In this document: one piece after another, positions 37,262 through 49,614 of the stretch | How the letters are laid out: every line of letters begins with the position of its first letter | Position numbering within the stretch: the first letter of the stretch is position 1 | Assembly: GCA_019454045.1 (NCBI GenBank) | Contig: SKCR01007529.1 | Location: 19,621 to 83,620 of the forward strand | From: Zanthoxylum bungeanum | Taxonomy: Eukaryota; Streptophyta; Magnoliopsida; Sapindales; Rutaceae | Direction of reading: 5' to 3' | Length of the DNA: 64,000 nt | The notes under the pieces: generated by a model | What the model saw: only the letters and a program-made list of their open reading frames with translations | The model's database searches: none | Told to the model about the DNA's origin: nothing | Translations under genes and position numbers: made by a program

Positions 37262-38110
37262 ATATCAGTATCAGTTTCGGGGATGAGTCCCAGGGCCGAG
37301 GCCCACATCAGCTTCAGCATGAGTTTTCAGAGATGAATCACAGGGTCGAGGCCCACTTTAGCTACAATATCAGTTTCGGGGATGAGTCCCAGGGCCGAGG
37401 CCCACATCAGCTTCAGCATCAGTTTCGGGGATGAGTCACAGGGCGAGGCCCACACTAGTATCAGTTTGGGGCGAGGCCCACACTAGTATCAGTTTTCAGG
37501 GATGAGTCCCAGGGTCGAAGCCCACGTCAGCATCAACATCAGTAACAGTTTTGGGGATGCGTCCCAGGGTCGAGGCCCACATTATATCAGTAGTTTTGGG
37601 GATGCGTCCCAGGGTTGTAACCCACTTTATCAGTATCAGTTTGGGCGAGGCCCATATCGGTATCAGTTTGGGGCGAAGCCCACATCAGTATTAGTCTGGG
37701 GGCGAGGCCCATATCAGTATCAGTTTGGGCGAGGCCCATATCAATATCAGTTTGGGCGAGGCCCATATCAGTATCAGTTTGGGGCAAGCCCCATCAGTAT
37801 CACTCTGGGGGCGAGGCCCACATCAGTATCAGATTGGGGCGAGGCCCATATCAGTATCAGTTAGGGGGAGGCCCACATTAACATCAGTTTGGGGCGAGGC
37901 CCATATCAGTATCAGTTTGGGCGAGGCCCATATCAGTATCAGTTGGGGGGAGGCCCACATTAGCATCAGTTTGGGGCGAGGCCCATATCAGTATCAGTTG
38001 GGGCGAGGCCCATATCAGTATCAGTCTGGGGCCGAGGGCTACATCAGTATCAGTCCGGGGGCGAGGCCCACATCAGTATCAATTTGGGGCGAGGCCCACA
38101 TCAATATCAG
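37262..38110 (+). repeat. Minisatellite array 2 of the Tat element
   Basis: About twenty units, first 60-80 bp with GATGAGTCCCAGGG, then collapsing to about 40 bp with the core GGGGCGAGGCCCATATCAGT. Unit length shortens across the array. Confidence 0.85.
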
Positions 38111-39240
38111 TTCGAGGGTGAGGTCCATATTGTCAGCGGTGTTGGGTCGATGTGCCCAGGGTCGAGGTGCCCCCGTTGTCTGTTGTAGTTCCGGGTCGAG
38201 GTGCCCAGGGTCGAGGTGCTCACTACATCATCAGTTCGAGGGCGAGGTCCATATTTTCAGTGGTGTTGGGTCGAGGTGCCCCTGTTGTCAGTTGTAGTTC
38301 CGGGTCGAGGTGCCCAGGTTCGAGGTGCCCACTACATCATCAGTTCGAGGGTGAGGTCCCTATTGTCAGCGGTGTTGGGTCGAGGTGCCCAGGGTCGAGG
38401 TTCCCCCGTTGTCAGTTGTAGTTCCGGGTCGAGGTGCCCAGGGTCGAGGTGCCCACTACATCATCAGTTCGAGGGCGAGGTCCCTATTGTCAGCGGTGTT
38501 GGGTCGAGGGCCCCCATTGTCGGTTGTAGTTTCGGGTCGAGGTGCCCAGGGTCGAGGTGCCCACTACATCATTAGTTCGAGGGCGAGGTCTCTATTGTCA
38601 GCGGTGTTGGGTCGAGGTTCCCAGGGTCGAGGTGCCCCCGTTGTCAGTTGTAGTTCCAGGTCGAGGTGCCCAGGGTCGAGGTGCCCCTACATCATCAGTT
38701 CGAGGGCGAGGTCGCTATTGTCAGCGGTGTTGGGTCGAGGTGCCCAGGGTCGAGGTGCCCCCGTGTCGGTTGTAGTTCCGGGTCGAGGTGCCCACTACAC
38801 ATCATCAGTTCGAGGGCGAGGTCCCTACTGTCAGCGGTGTTGGGTCGAGGTGCCCAGGGTCGAGGTGCCCCCGTTGTCGTTTGTAGTTCCGGGTCGAAGT
38901 GCCCAGGGTCGAGGTGCCCACTACATCATCAGTTCGAGGGCGAGGTCCCTATTGTCAGCGGTGTTGGGTCGAGGTGCCCAGGGTCGAGGTGCCCCCGTTG
39001 TCAGTTGTAGTTTCGGGTCGAGGCCCAGCCAGGGTCGAGGTGCCCACTACACATCAGTTCGAGGGCGAGGTCCCTATTGTCAGCGGTGTTGGGTCGAGAG
39101 TGCCCAGGGTCGAGGTGCCCCCGTTGTCGGTTGTAGTTCCGGTCGAGGTACCCAGGGTCGAGGTGCACACTACATCATCTGTTTGAGGGCGAGGTCCCTA
39201 TTGTCAGCAGTGTTGGGTCGAGGTGCCCCCGTTGTCAGGT
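38111..39240 (+). repeat. Minisatellite array 3 of the Tat element
   Basis: Ten units of 107-127 bp, each with TATTGTCAGCGGTGTTGGG, one to three GGTCGAGGTGCCC submotifs and TCATCAGTTCGAGGGCGAGG. The anchor TATTGTCAGCGG-type motif recurs near 38127, 38248, 38358, 38485, 38592, 38714, 38826, 38947, 39073 and 39197. It produces a 286-codon open frame that is a repeat artefact. Confidence 0.88.
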
Positions 39241-39401
39241 TGTAGTTATTGGGATGCGTCCCAGGATCGATATCCACTGCATCATCAGCTCAGCTCGAAG
39301 CAGCAGGTAAGTCAGGTGGCAGCTGGCGAGCCAGGTAAGTAAAAATGCATTGCACGAACTTTGATAAGACTGTCATTGTCACACACTGCACAGATCCCAT
39401 C

Positions 39402-39415
39402 AAAGTGGGGGCGAC
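39402..39415 (+). other. Polypurine tract of the Tat element
   Basis: AAAGTGGGGGCGAC abuts the 3' LTR start (TGTAGG). This form is typical of Tat elements. Confidence 0.8.
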
Positions 39416-42312
39416 TGTAGGCATTGCATTTTTGTATATCAGCCCAATGATGAGCCTCGAATGGAGGCACTATTTTTTTAGTTGCGGAAAGCGGTCGTCG
39501 GAAGGTAAGGGTCAAGAATTGACATTTTTATTGGATTTGGTTTGCTTGTTCAAGCTTCGGGTTCGCTCGTTCGGTCTCAATTTTAAATTTATCCTCGGCC
39601 CGGTTCACAAAAATACCCCACGTCCAAACCCATTTTCCATGCCCCACATTAGCCACCCACCTTTATAAACAAAATCAAAAATTCCACCTCTTTTTCTTAG
39701 CCTCCCACGTTAATGACAAGAAAAAAACCCTCACCACAAACGCCACCTACTAGCCTCACAAATCACAAAAGCCCACAACTCCCACGTGTATCACCTCCCA
39801 TCACACACTAAATAATAAACAAAAGCCAAAACCCATACCATCCATAAACACTTTTCTCACCCATACACTGCCAGAGATCTCTTGATGCAATACCCATAAC
39901 TACCCATACAACCATTATTCCCAACTACCCATACGTAAACTTACCCAGAAAGCTGCACTGATCCTTCACGCCCTTCATTGCTCACGCCGATCCCTTAACC
40001 CTCATGTCCCTTACGCAGCAATAATCCCCCAGGTAGACTACCTCATCTCACGGCCACTCACGCCATCGTCTTCAACCCCACACAAACTGCCTTCACCACC
40101 TCACGCATGAACCCTCATAACTGTCCCTAGCTATACACACATCTAGGACGACTCTCGGCAAGAATGCCCTTCGCTCTCCATCATCACCAGCTCACTGCTC
40201 CACATGCCAAATAACCCCTCAAAACAAACCTCACTGAACCTGTAACAGGCCCTTTAGCCCCCTTCACGCTGAAACAAATAAACCCTAGAGGCCATGCACA
40301 CGTGAACTATAGCGCCTTCTTACCTTCAAGCTCACTGAACACAACAGACCTAGCAAGACACACATCTTCCTCTCGGCAAAACAATCAGCCCTCTCGCAGG
40401 GGGGAATTGACGGTCCTTGGAGCCTCTTCGCACGAGCTCGCCCTACACGCTCAGCCATGCCCCTCACTGCCCCTTGACACGCACAGCCGAGACACCTAAC
40501 ACTTCCAAACTCTCGGCAGCACCATCTCCTTCAACTCCCACTGACCCTGGATGCACCACCATCGAAACTGCACTACATCACACATCCCTGCACGCCCATG
40601 AGACCTCATGCACTGCCTAATTAACTCCCACCAAGCCGAGCCCTCACCTCATGCCACCATGAAACCAGCAAGCCGAGGAGCGCATCATCAACCCAAGACC
40701 ATCTTCATTCACGTGGCCTGAACAGAGACCTTCACCATGAACCAGCCGAGCCCTTGAACCTTGCACACTGCCTCACGTTCAATGCATTGTACCGAGCCAT
40801 CACACAGCCCCCTGGATGCTTCATTTACGCATGAACCAGCCTTCTGCCACACAACCCCACTGCCGAGCCATTACCAACACACACTGCCGAGCACTCAACC
40901 ATAGCCACTGCACTTCACGCTCACTCCACGGTCGAGACCAACTCCCACCTCACCTTGCCGAGCATCATGCATGAACCATGCAGCTCACTGCCAACTGCCG
41001 AGCCTAATTCCCTTCAAACTGACTGAGTACCCCTCGCCTAGCCGAGCCCACACCCTTACCTATGCACACACTGCCACAAGCTTCAAGCCGAGCACCATGC
41101 ACGTGAATGACTCCCACAAACTACCCTCCAAACCCATGTAAGCCCTAGCCAAGATCGAGCTCTCTGCCTCCACATGATTAAGCACTATCCCCCCTCCAAA
41201 ACCCTTGAAACCGTAAAAGAATAATCCACCAAACTCATTGAACCGATCCCAGATAATTCATTGAAACCCTATCCAAACACCTGTAATTGGCGGTCCGTTT
41301 GCATGTGACATGCGTACGTGAAAACGTGGCCAAAATCGTGACCAAAATTGACGTAAGGATAATTTAAGAGAGAGAAAGAGAATTTGAGTTGAAAAAGAGA
41401 CAAAACAGCGAGTGAAAATAACAGAAAAGTACAGAAAAATCATGAGTGAAAATAACGAGTGAAACGGTGAAAACGGCAAGTCAAAACTGTGAGAAAATGG
41501 CCGAAAACAGCAAACTGTAACCGCGGGTGAAAACGGCGAAAACAGTTAAAACGGTGAACCCGGTGAAAACAGCGAAAATAGCAGACAGTGAGAACAGTAG
41601 AACGATAACCTTATTTTTGCATGTATTAATTTAATGTATGCATGAGATTGTATGACGTGTATTCTGGATGAACGGAATATGTGTTTTCTCTTGCGGTATA
41701 TCGGATGGAAACTCGGACGTAAATTCCGTAGCCGAATCCGAATGGACGGTACTGCGGTTTGCACTCGGGATACAATGCCACGTACCACTTGAGAGACATA
41801 CATGTTTCGTTTCATCCAAATTTGTGTGCAAGCATGATTAGGTTATTAGTAAGTTATTTATTTCTTAAGCATGATTGGGTCGTTAGTACGTTATTTCCTA
41901 CATGTATGTTATAGTTATTTTCCTTCGTAATAGGAGTTTAATCTACCTTTACACTTAGGTTGTTATTTAGTTTTCGTGTTTAATAATTCAGGATGTTCAT
42001 TGTATGATATTGCATGTTTACCGAAATGAAAATTTACTTTCGAAGCATGTATATATATGTATGTTGAGTAGACTTGGTTAAAATTGCACAAATCCATTCA
42101 TTACAATTGACATAAGTAAGAGACCATTCCGAACCCAACGGTTTGAGGTCTTCCCTTGCGAGGGGTGAGTGCGGCCTTAAATCTTTTTCCCGGTTCACAC
42201 CGGGTGGCGACTCCATTTTATTCTCCGGTTTAGTCCCCCGTGGGTTACCCCGTACTCCCAATCGGGCCGCGAGCCTGGAACAGCATACGTCACCCAGTTT
42301 CTGTGTCCTACA
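39416..42312 (+). repeat. Tat LTR, 3' copy
   Basis: 2,897 bp, TGTAGG to CCTACA, highly similar to 30544-33640 but lacking a segment of about 176 bp (junction near 41612) and a shorter piece near 41237. It keeps the canonical TG start that the 5' LTR has lost. Confidence 0.88.
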
Positions 42313-42317
42313 CAGGT

Positions 42318-43855
42318 CGCATACATATTTTTAATGTACAAGTTCTCGGAGAGGGTCAACAACTTTTAGATATATCCCAGTAGATCCTTATTCCTAGAAT
42401 AAAGGTTGCATCTCCTAAGTATTCCATGGAGAATTTTAATGAAAGCCAAGCTTTCACCGATTGTATTATGGGAATGTCATTTCCAAGAAATGATATATCA
42501 TCATTATATAGGACAATCATTGTCAGTGCGCTCCCACTAACCTTCTTATATACACAAGAATATTTACCGTTTTGAATGAAACCAGATACTATTATGATCT
42601 TATCAAAACGTTATTTCCAAGAACGCAATGCTTGCTTCAATCCATAAATGGATCGATTTAACTTGCAAACCTTTTTTGCTTGTTTTGGTATGACAAAACT
42701 GTCAGGATGTTTTAAACATCCTCCAAAAGGTTTCCGTGAAGGAAAGCAATTTTGACGTCCATCTACCATATTTCATAAATGAAATATGCAGTTATATCAA
42801 GCATTATCTGAATGGATTTAATCATGGCAATAGGTGAAAAAGTTTCATCGTAGTCGACATTATGTCGTTGACGATACCCTTTTTGTACAAGCCTAGCTAT
42901 GTGCATTTCATGTTGCCATCCATGTATGTCTTCCTTGAAGACTCATATAGTACCAATAGGCACAATGCCTTATGGTACATCAACCAGTGTCCAAACTTAG
43001 TTGGTATACATGGAATCCATTTTGGACTTCATGGCACTTTGCCATAAAATGAGTCGATACCTTGTATCACTTCCTTATACGTAGCCGGTTCGCCTTCTCA
43101 ATAAGATTGACATCCTTATGAGGTGAGATCAGAAATCCATACCTCCCAGGTTGTTTTCTGACTCTCTCCGACTTACGCGGTTCTTGTGTATTCGAAGATA
43201 GTGGTACAATTTCATCCCTGATGAACTGTTTGTGTTCCGTTAAGGAATCGGTGCCTAGAACAGTATTACTCCGATTTTCATCAAGTTTTACTTTCCTCTC
43301 ACTTACCACTGCATATAAGTGTTCCTATTAGGAAAACCGCATGGAGAGCAACAATTACATTGTTCTCTTGTGAGTTATATAAGTACTATACTTTGGTTTC
43401 CCTAGGACAACCCATAAATTGGACACTTATCCGATTTGGGTTCTAGTTTGGGATCATCCAAATATATGCCCAGCATTCCCAAATCTTCAGGAATGAGAAA
43501 ACCCAGTTTCTTTCCTGTTCATATCTAATATAAAGTCTATCTAACAGATTTTCATGGGACCTTATTCAAAATTAGTATTGCACTGTTTAATGTGTATCCT
43601 TAGAAGGAAATTGGTAGCTCAGAGCGACTCATCATTAACCTTACCATGTCCAACAAAGTTCGGTTTCTCTTATCGGTCACACCATCAATTGAGGTGTTCC
43701 TGGAGGAGTCCACTATGAAAGAATACCATACTCTTTCATATAGTCGAAAAAATTATTGCTTAAGTATTTCCATCACGGTCAATTCGTGATGTTTTAATAC
43801 TCTTGCCTGTCTGTTTTTATACTTCGTGTCGAAACTCTTTGAATTACTCAAAATT
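42318..43855 (-). pseudogene. Copia-3 reverse transcriptase remnant
   Basis: On the minus strand it is collinear with about 17100-18600 of copia-B. It contains a degraded YxDD active-site region near 42500 (read as VLYNDD). The longest open frame (43067-43309, 80 codons) carries RT-upstream sequence. Frames are broken throughout. It ends at 43855, where LTR sequence begins. Confidence 0.65.
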
Positions 43856-44898
43856 TTGTTCGAGTCATACGTCATCGGTGAATCTTCGGGAAGCGACCCA
43901 TGAGATCCATGGATATATTGGCAGTAAATCCAGTCGTCGGACTATCCAAACACGTGCGTACCCAGTACCACATTCTTACCGATTTACAAGACATGGTTGG
44001 CTTCTAGCAAAGCGCATTGCCTACCCAATTCTCCAGAAATATTCTTTAAGGAATATATAATCTATAAGAGGCATAGTATACGTAATATTGCGTATTGTGA
44101 TCCAGTATCAGATGTCACATCCAAGGTCTGGGGCTGGAATAGTATCTGCTCAGTATGAAGCATATATCGGATCATAAGCAAATAGTCTCTATAATCGGAT
44201 AATCATGACCTTGTCATATTATCCCGATAGTTGCAACATAATAGAGAACCAGTTATGTATCCATGCATGATCATCATCTTCATATGACTGAAATGATACT
44301 TCCGTCCTGACATCACACCCAATACACTATGATTCTCAATAAACCCAGAAGAGGCGTACACAGAACCTGTTAAAGTCTTGGATGACCAAAACCAAAGCGT
44401 ATTGATTGTCGCAAGTATTAGCGATGCAAGTCTCAGGTTAAGACCAAATACACCTACCCTGAATTGGATTCTCATAGACACATAGTCATACTACCAATGG
44501 GATTCCGAGAGGTCTATCCAGAGCGAAGCTGTTTCCGTACCATCGGAAAACACAACCTCATATCACACTTGCATAAGTATCCAATACTTAGATATATGAG
44601 AACTATGTTGTTACGCTTCCATAAGATGCACAAGTGTAATACTAGTCTATTCCGTATTATCGATGTCCAGTCTCGATAATACTATGACTATGGATATTTA
44701 ATGATTAAACCTTTGTGGATTAATATTGTCTCATATCTTATTAATCCGGTACTAATCATATGGACTTTTATCATTTATATATCTTGGTAATCTAATTACA
44801 AATGATAAAAGAGCAATTTCCTTTGTCACATAGTTTATTTGTGCAACAACACCATGTTCTGTACAAATAGTGATGCTATGGGTCATAATTGTCCAACA
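43856..44898 (-). repeat. Truncated copia-B-type LTR (5' LTR of copia-3)
   Basis: Homologous to about 15445-16498, ending TGTCCAACA. It joins RT sequence directly at 43855, so half the LTR, the PBS and the 5' coding region have been deleted. It is more diverged from the copia-B LTRs than they are from each other. Confidence 0.7.
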
Positions 44899-44904
44899 AT
44901 TGGA

Positions 44905-45160
44905 AAGATTCACAACCCTGGATAGTTTAATAATATTGAATTTTCCTCAATTTCCTTTTGCACAATTTTATTTTCTGTTTTAAGTTTAAAGTCGCCATCC
45001 AATCAAAACAACCAATCCGTTAGATACTTGTAAACATTTGGCTTCCTAAATTAATAGCTTAAGTATTAAGTCCTCGTGGGATCGATACTTTTTATACTAC
45101 TTGAACGATATTTTCACATGCGTTATACGTGTGTGAAAACGCCGGTCAATTAGCCTAAGT
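44905..45160 (+). repeat. Inverted repeat arm, left
   Basis: About 255 bp that match, in reverse complement, 46440-46700. Shared landmarks are TCACAACCCT.GATAGTTT, CTGTTAGATACT-like, TCCT.GTGGGATCGATA and TACTACTTGAACGATA, ending in a CGTTATACGxGTGTG sequence. It resembles leader DNA of plant gypsy elements. Confidence 0.75.
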
Positions 45161-46439
45161 AAAAGAGGTGTTTAGAGAAATTTTGGAAGTTCTCTATATT
45201 TTTCAAAGTATGTAGAGAAGCTTTGAAAGTTCTCTACATTTTTCAACAAGGAGAAGAATATTGGATCTTGAAATCAAACATACTAGGTAAGTTTGATCTT
45301 CTATAAAGCTATGTTTTCATTAGTGAGTTATCATTAGTGAAACATATAGCGATTTATTATGTATTGAATACATAATAACATAGCGTGAAGTTGAAATTAG
45401 GATAATGAATTGTGTATGAATATTTTGGAAGCATAAACACAATATGCTTGTGATTGAGTCAAAATATTTATGTTGGACATAAATATAAAAATAGAGTTTG
45501 GAACTCTAGATGAAAGCTTGGAGCTATGACTACCATTCTAGAATCACTTGACCACCTTTGAGTGACCTAGAAATGTTAATAAGTCACTTCATTGTGGGAT
45601 TATATTTTGCTTTGTGTTTTAATTAAAACAAATACATATATATTTAGATAATATATATGTTTGTTATATAACATGTGTTAAGGTTGATTTTGAAGTTAAA
45701 TTTATTTTATGTGATTTTAAAGATGTTTAAGGATTTTTTTTAAACAAATGGTAAGTAGCAGCTGCTGCTTTGCAATGCAGCATGCGTAGTGTCACAGTCC
45801 TAGTTTAAGGCTAAAACGTTCTTCCCTTTGTAAAGGAGCTCATGTTTCGGAATACCAGATGAAGCTCTCTTTGGGTCAATATCTCTCTCATGGGCCCCTT
45901 GTACTGGGGATTCTACCATTGAGGTCTCATTCTAAAGTTTGCCGAGAGATTTAGAACATGCTCGCTTGCTGCTAGCTGTTAGCGCTAGCATTGCCATTGA
46001 AGCAACTTAGTTATGGGGCCGCTAGACCGAGTTGGGCCGTCATGATGGAAGCTTAAGGTCACATGTACTGGGAAAATTTCCGTCGTGGAGTCTGATTTTG
46101 AGATTTGATGGGTATTCTTGCAGTGTACCCACTTTGGCCTTTATCGTGCACTTTGCCGTAAAAGTAGGGGTGTTGTAGAAAGTCATCAAGATAAGTTCAT
46201 CCAAAGATGAAATTTTAACCGAAAGTCACTTATATTATGGCTTATTGACTCACTGAAAGAGTTCTAATAAACTCCTCGTAATTTAGATTTTCGAGGGGGT
46301 GTAACCACTCAAGTGCTATGTGTGTATACTGTTGAAATTTGTGCAATATCATTAAAAGTTCTTTACAGGGGAAGCCTATGTGAGCCTTGGGGTATCCAAG
46401 TGGGCTTCGATGATCTAGAGGCTTTAGTCATGGACCTGA
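45161..46439. other. Unrecognised spacer between inverted repeat arms
   Basis: No gene or known repeat recognised. It contains a local near-duplicate of AGAGAA.TTTTG.AAGTTCTCTA (45170-45240) and a GC-richer non-coding stretch (45770-46400) with no long frame. Confidence 0.45.
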
Positions 46440-46700
46440 TCGGTGCTTACACACGCGTATAACGCAAGCGCACGTATCGTTCAAGTAGTATATAAAAATA
46501 TCGATCCCACAGGACTTAATATCTAATCTATTAATTTTATGAGGTCAAATGATTACTAGTATCTAACAGGTTGTTTATTGATTTGAAATGGTGACGATTC
46601 TAAATTTAAAAACAAGTAAATAAAATTGTTCGAAAGTAGGTTTTAAGAAAATTCAATATTAAAAACTATCTAGGGTTGTGATTTCTTCCAATATCATTTT
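46440..46700 (-). repeat. Inverted repeat arm, right
   Basis: Reverse complement of 44905-45160 with moderate divergence. A more distant relative lies at 53955-54200 in the same orientation. Confidence 0.75.
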
Positions 46701-47214
46701 AAAGATGAAAGTGGTTATCTTAAAGTTGGGTAATATATTGATTTATTAACCTGAAACACTAATTATGTGTAAGCCTCTGTCGATGGTCAGACACAATACC
46801 CAGTTTAACCCATTGAACAATATGTCTATGTCAACCAAATTATCTGGATTCATAAGTTTAAGTTAAGCCATAATCTCTCGTTCCGTTACTTATAGCTACC
46901 CCCGCCCGACAGGTATATGTCTATCCTGTAAGGAAATCTATTAAAGGGTTATCTATCCTCAAGGAAGATCGTGACTATTGAGTCTAAGGTCTTAAACTTA
47001 AAATCCATATGTCTAGTTCATTTTAAGTTTCCGAGTTCAATTTTATTAATGGCCACTTAATGAAAAAGTATTAAGATTAAGACTCAATAAATAAATCTTT
47101 ATAATACCCAAGCTATAATCTAACCCCTTATAAACCGACCGTGATATTGGATTTCATCACAACCCCAGATAACTGACTTAGTTACGACATATATTTACGG
47201 GTAGTAAAAAACAA

Positions 47215-47510
47215 ATAAAAATAAAACATAAAGTAAAATACTGAAAATTAATACTGAAAATTAAATACTGAAAAGTAAATGCTGAAGTAAATGCTGAAAT
47301 TAAATACTGAAATATTACTGAAAGTAAAACTTACTGAAAGTAAATTGTTGCTGAAAGTAAAATTGCTGCTGAAAAGTAAATTGCTGAAAGTAAATTGCTG
47401 TAATTACTGAAAAGTAAAAACTGAAATTAAAGAAAGAAAAGTACTGTGCGTAAAAGTAGATTGCGGAAAGTAAAAACTGAAAGTAAAGAAAAGAAAGTGC
47501 GAAAGCGAAA
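47215..47510. repeat. Short tandem repeat, ACTGAAAGTAAA type
   Basis: About eighteen imperfect copies of a 12-18-bp unit (variants of ACTGAAAGTAAA and TTGCTGAAAGTAAA), unevenly spaced. Confidence 0.8.
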
Positions 47511-48813
47511 ATTATTCTGTGAAAGCTGTAACTAAATAAACAATAACAATCTTCTTAGTATTCTTAAAGAATTCCTTAGAAGAAAGTATGACTTTTACAA
47601 ATGAAATGGTTTTGTATTTATAGGCAAAATTTTGCCTCCATCAATCATCATCCACCAAATCAATTATTAATTGCTCCACTAATTGCTCACCAAATCCATT
47701 ATTAATTGCTCCACTAATCTCTTATCATGTTTGGTGATGATTTGATAATTTTTATTATTTATTTATTAATTTATTTTTTGCTTTGAAAATGATTGAAAGT
47801 GACTTTAATAATTACACACAACACACTTCTGGATGGTTCATCAATTTCGGGCATGAAATCGTCAGAATTATAAATTATTTTGTCTTTAAAAGCTGTAGAT
47901 CTCTGAGTCTTCTTTAATCAGGAACTTGAATCAGCTCAATCCGATATCGGAGTAAAAATTATGCCCAAAATACGACAGATGCGCAAAATTGGAATTTCCA
48001 AAGCTGCACTTCGTCAAAAACGCTCTTTCAACTTTCCAATCTCCAAAATTAAAATATCAAGTCCAATAATTGCCCTTATTTGACCCATATTTCGTCCTAA
48101 ATGATTTCATTGAGATCCGATATTATTTTATCCTCAAAATAAAATAAAACACATCAAAACGTTCATCAAACCTGAGAAACTAAAACAGATATTAAGTTAA
48201 AGGGGCGGTAAATATTGATATATTTTCCGCTCATCCACACCCCAAACCTAACATTTTGCTACTCCTCGAGAAAACATAAAATAAAATACAAGAAACATTA
48301 AAATTAAACTAGCCACTTCGTAGGGATCACGGTTGCATTTAGCATATGCAACAAGCCTTTAACCCCTAGGTGTCCCTAGTGGACGAGTTATAGTCTCGTG
48401 AGAGCTTACAACAACAATACCCACAAACGTTTTACAAAAGTAAAAAAGGTAGTGAAACTAATGCACCATGCACACAAAGCAAAAAGACAAGAAAAGAGAA
48501 TAAAGAAGTTAGTGACTAATCAGGTGAAACTTCTACTCCAAATCAATAGTTGTTGTTGTTCATTCTAAATTACCAAATAGTAATTCTCCGATATATTTAC
48601 CATTCTCCATATACACAGTCGACAAAATATTAATCAACTCATTTTGCCCACAACAGTCATAAGTGCAGTTGATAAGAGAGTAATATTTTTGTCTTAAAGT
48701 TCTATCAGATTTCACACTTTTTTGTAGCAATGGAATGAATTTTTCTGATTTTTCAGATTTTTTCTTTGATTTTTCTCATTTTTTTTTATTTTTATATACA
48801 ATCTTCATCTTCT

Positions 48814-49030
48814 ATGTAGCGAGTGTTGGGTCGGTGGCTCCCAAACCAGTTGGCTTTAGGGCACCAGGTGTTAAACACCCTACGAACTTAATTACTCAGA
48901 CTTCAGATATATAATTTTGCAGCATCTTTGATCCATGTAACGAGCTTTGGGCCAGTAACTCCCAAACCAGTTGGTTTTAGGGCACTAGTGTTAAAAACAC
49001 ACTTACAGACTTAATAACTCGATCTCAGCG
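48814..49030. repeat. Two-copy repeat of about 115 bp
   Basis: Two units share CTCCCAAACCAGTTGG, a TTAGGGCAC block and GTGTTAAA, each followed by an ACTTAAT.ACTC end. Confidence 0.75.
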
Positions 49031-49614
49031 TTTTTTTTTTTTTTTACTCCATTGTTTTTTGAGATGCCTCTAATTAAACTAAAGCACTGAATATTACAAA
49101 CTTTCAATTTTAGCTCATGTCCGTATGTTACTATATATGTTGATAATACCTGTCAACTGAGCATATGAAGATCCATTTTAGTCCGTTTTATGGATAATTC
49201 ACATTAAATAATTCAAAAGGAAATAAATAAAAATTAACGTATTTCGAAAGGGCTTGAGATACGTCTCAGGAGTGGAAACTCCTTACTCAGCTATCTCTTA
49301 CCAATTTCACCCTTTTAGTCAAAATAAAAAAACACAAAAAGCAAATATATTTTGTAATTTTTGGAAAAATTTTCATTTTTTTTGTGTTTTTTCGAAAAAT
49401 TTGGACTAAAATAAAACAACAAACACAAACTAAAAACAAGGTACTGAACAACTAATTTCCCTCCCCCAAACCTAAATGAGACATTGTCCCCAATGTCTTA
49501 AAAAGTTGAAGAAGAGTTTAGAAAATAATACGTGGTTAGCTGAAATTCTACAGGAAATTAAAGGTTAAGATCCAGATTAATCCTACTCCTCTTACCACGA
49601 TCGTCCTCAGCCAA

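Larger units (their letters stand above)
30544..42312 (+). mobile_element. Tat/Ogre-type gypsy element, internally deleted and non-autonomous
   Basis: LTRs at 30544-33640 and 39416-42312, PBS TGGCGACTCCACTGGGGA at 33644, PPT AAAGTGGGGGCGAC at 39402-39415, and a perfect 5-bp TSD CAGGT (30539-30543 and 42313-42317). The interior is 5,775 bp. It keeps a gag N-terminal frame and about 80 codons from the RNase H/integrase junction, but lacks protease, most of RT and integrase. About 2.6 kb of minisatellites fill the 3' interior. The PBS and PPT match the Tat lineage pattern I know; the lineage call is inference. Confidence 0.85.
1..44898 (-). mobile_element. Copia-3, fragmented host element of two nested insertions
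   Basis: Three collinear minus-strand copia pol pieces (1-189, 30334-30543, 42318-43855) become contiguous once the LTR-A element (190-30328, TSD TGTAG) and the Tat element (30544-42312, TSD CAGGT) are removed. The restored order matches the pol order seen in copia-B at 16500-18700. At 43856 the pol sequence jumps directly into the middle of a copia-B-type LTR that ends with CCAACA at 44898. The PBS, gag and integrase regions have therefore been deleted. It has no coding capacity. Confidence 0.6.
46701..49600 (-). other. Decayed non-coding gypsy-type sequence
   Basis: AT-rich, with no coding frame recognised. The stretch 47620-48200 is homologous to 54640-55130 (shared TCAATCCGATATCGGAGTAA and AAAATACGA...TGCxAAA...GAA blocks), so both belong to one LTR family. 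CCCCAAACCTAA phrases near 48240 and 49463 are typical of gypsy untranslated DNA. Family assignment is uncertain. Confidence 0.45.

Noticed and set aside
36600..39240. CRISPR array
   Set aside because: The repeats have no regular repeat-spacer structure, lie inside a plant retrotransposon, and vary in unit length.
38385..39245. 286-codon open frame, the longest in the window
   Set aside because: It lies wholly in a minisatellite whose unit lacks stops. Shifted frames are also open, and the peptide is a GRGAQGRGAP-like repeat with no domain.
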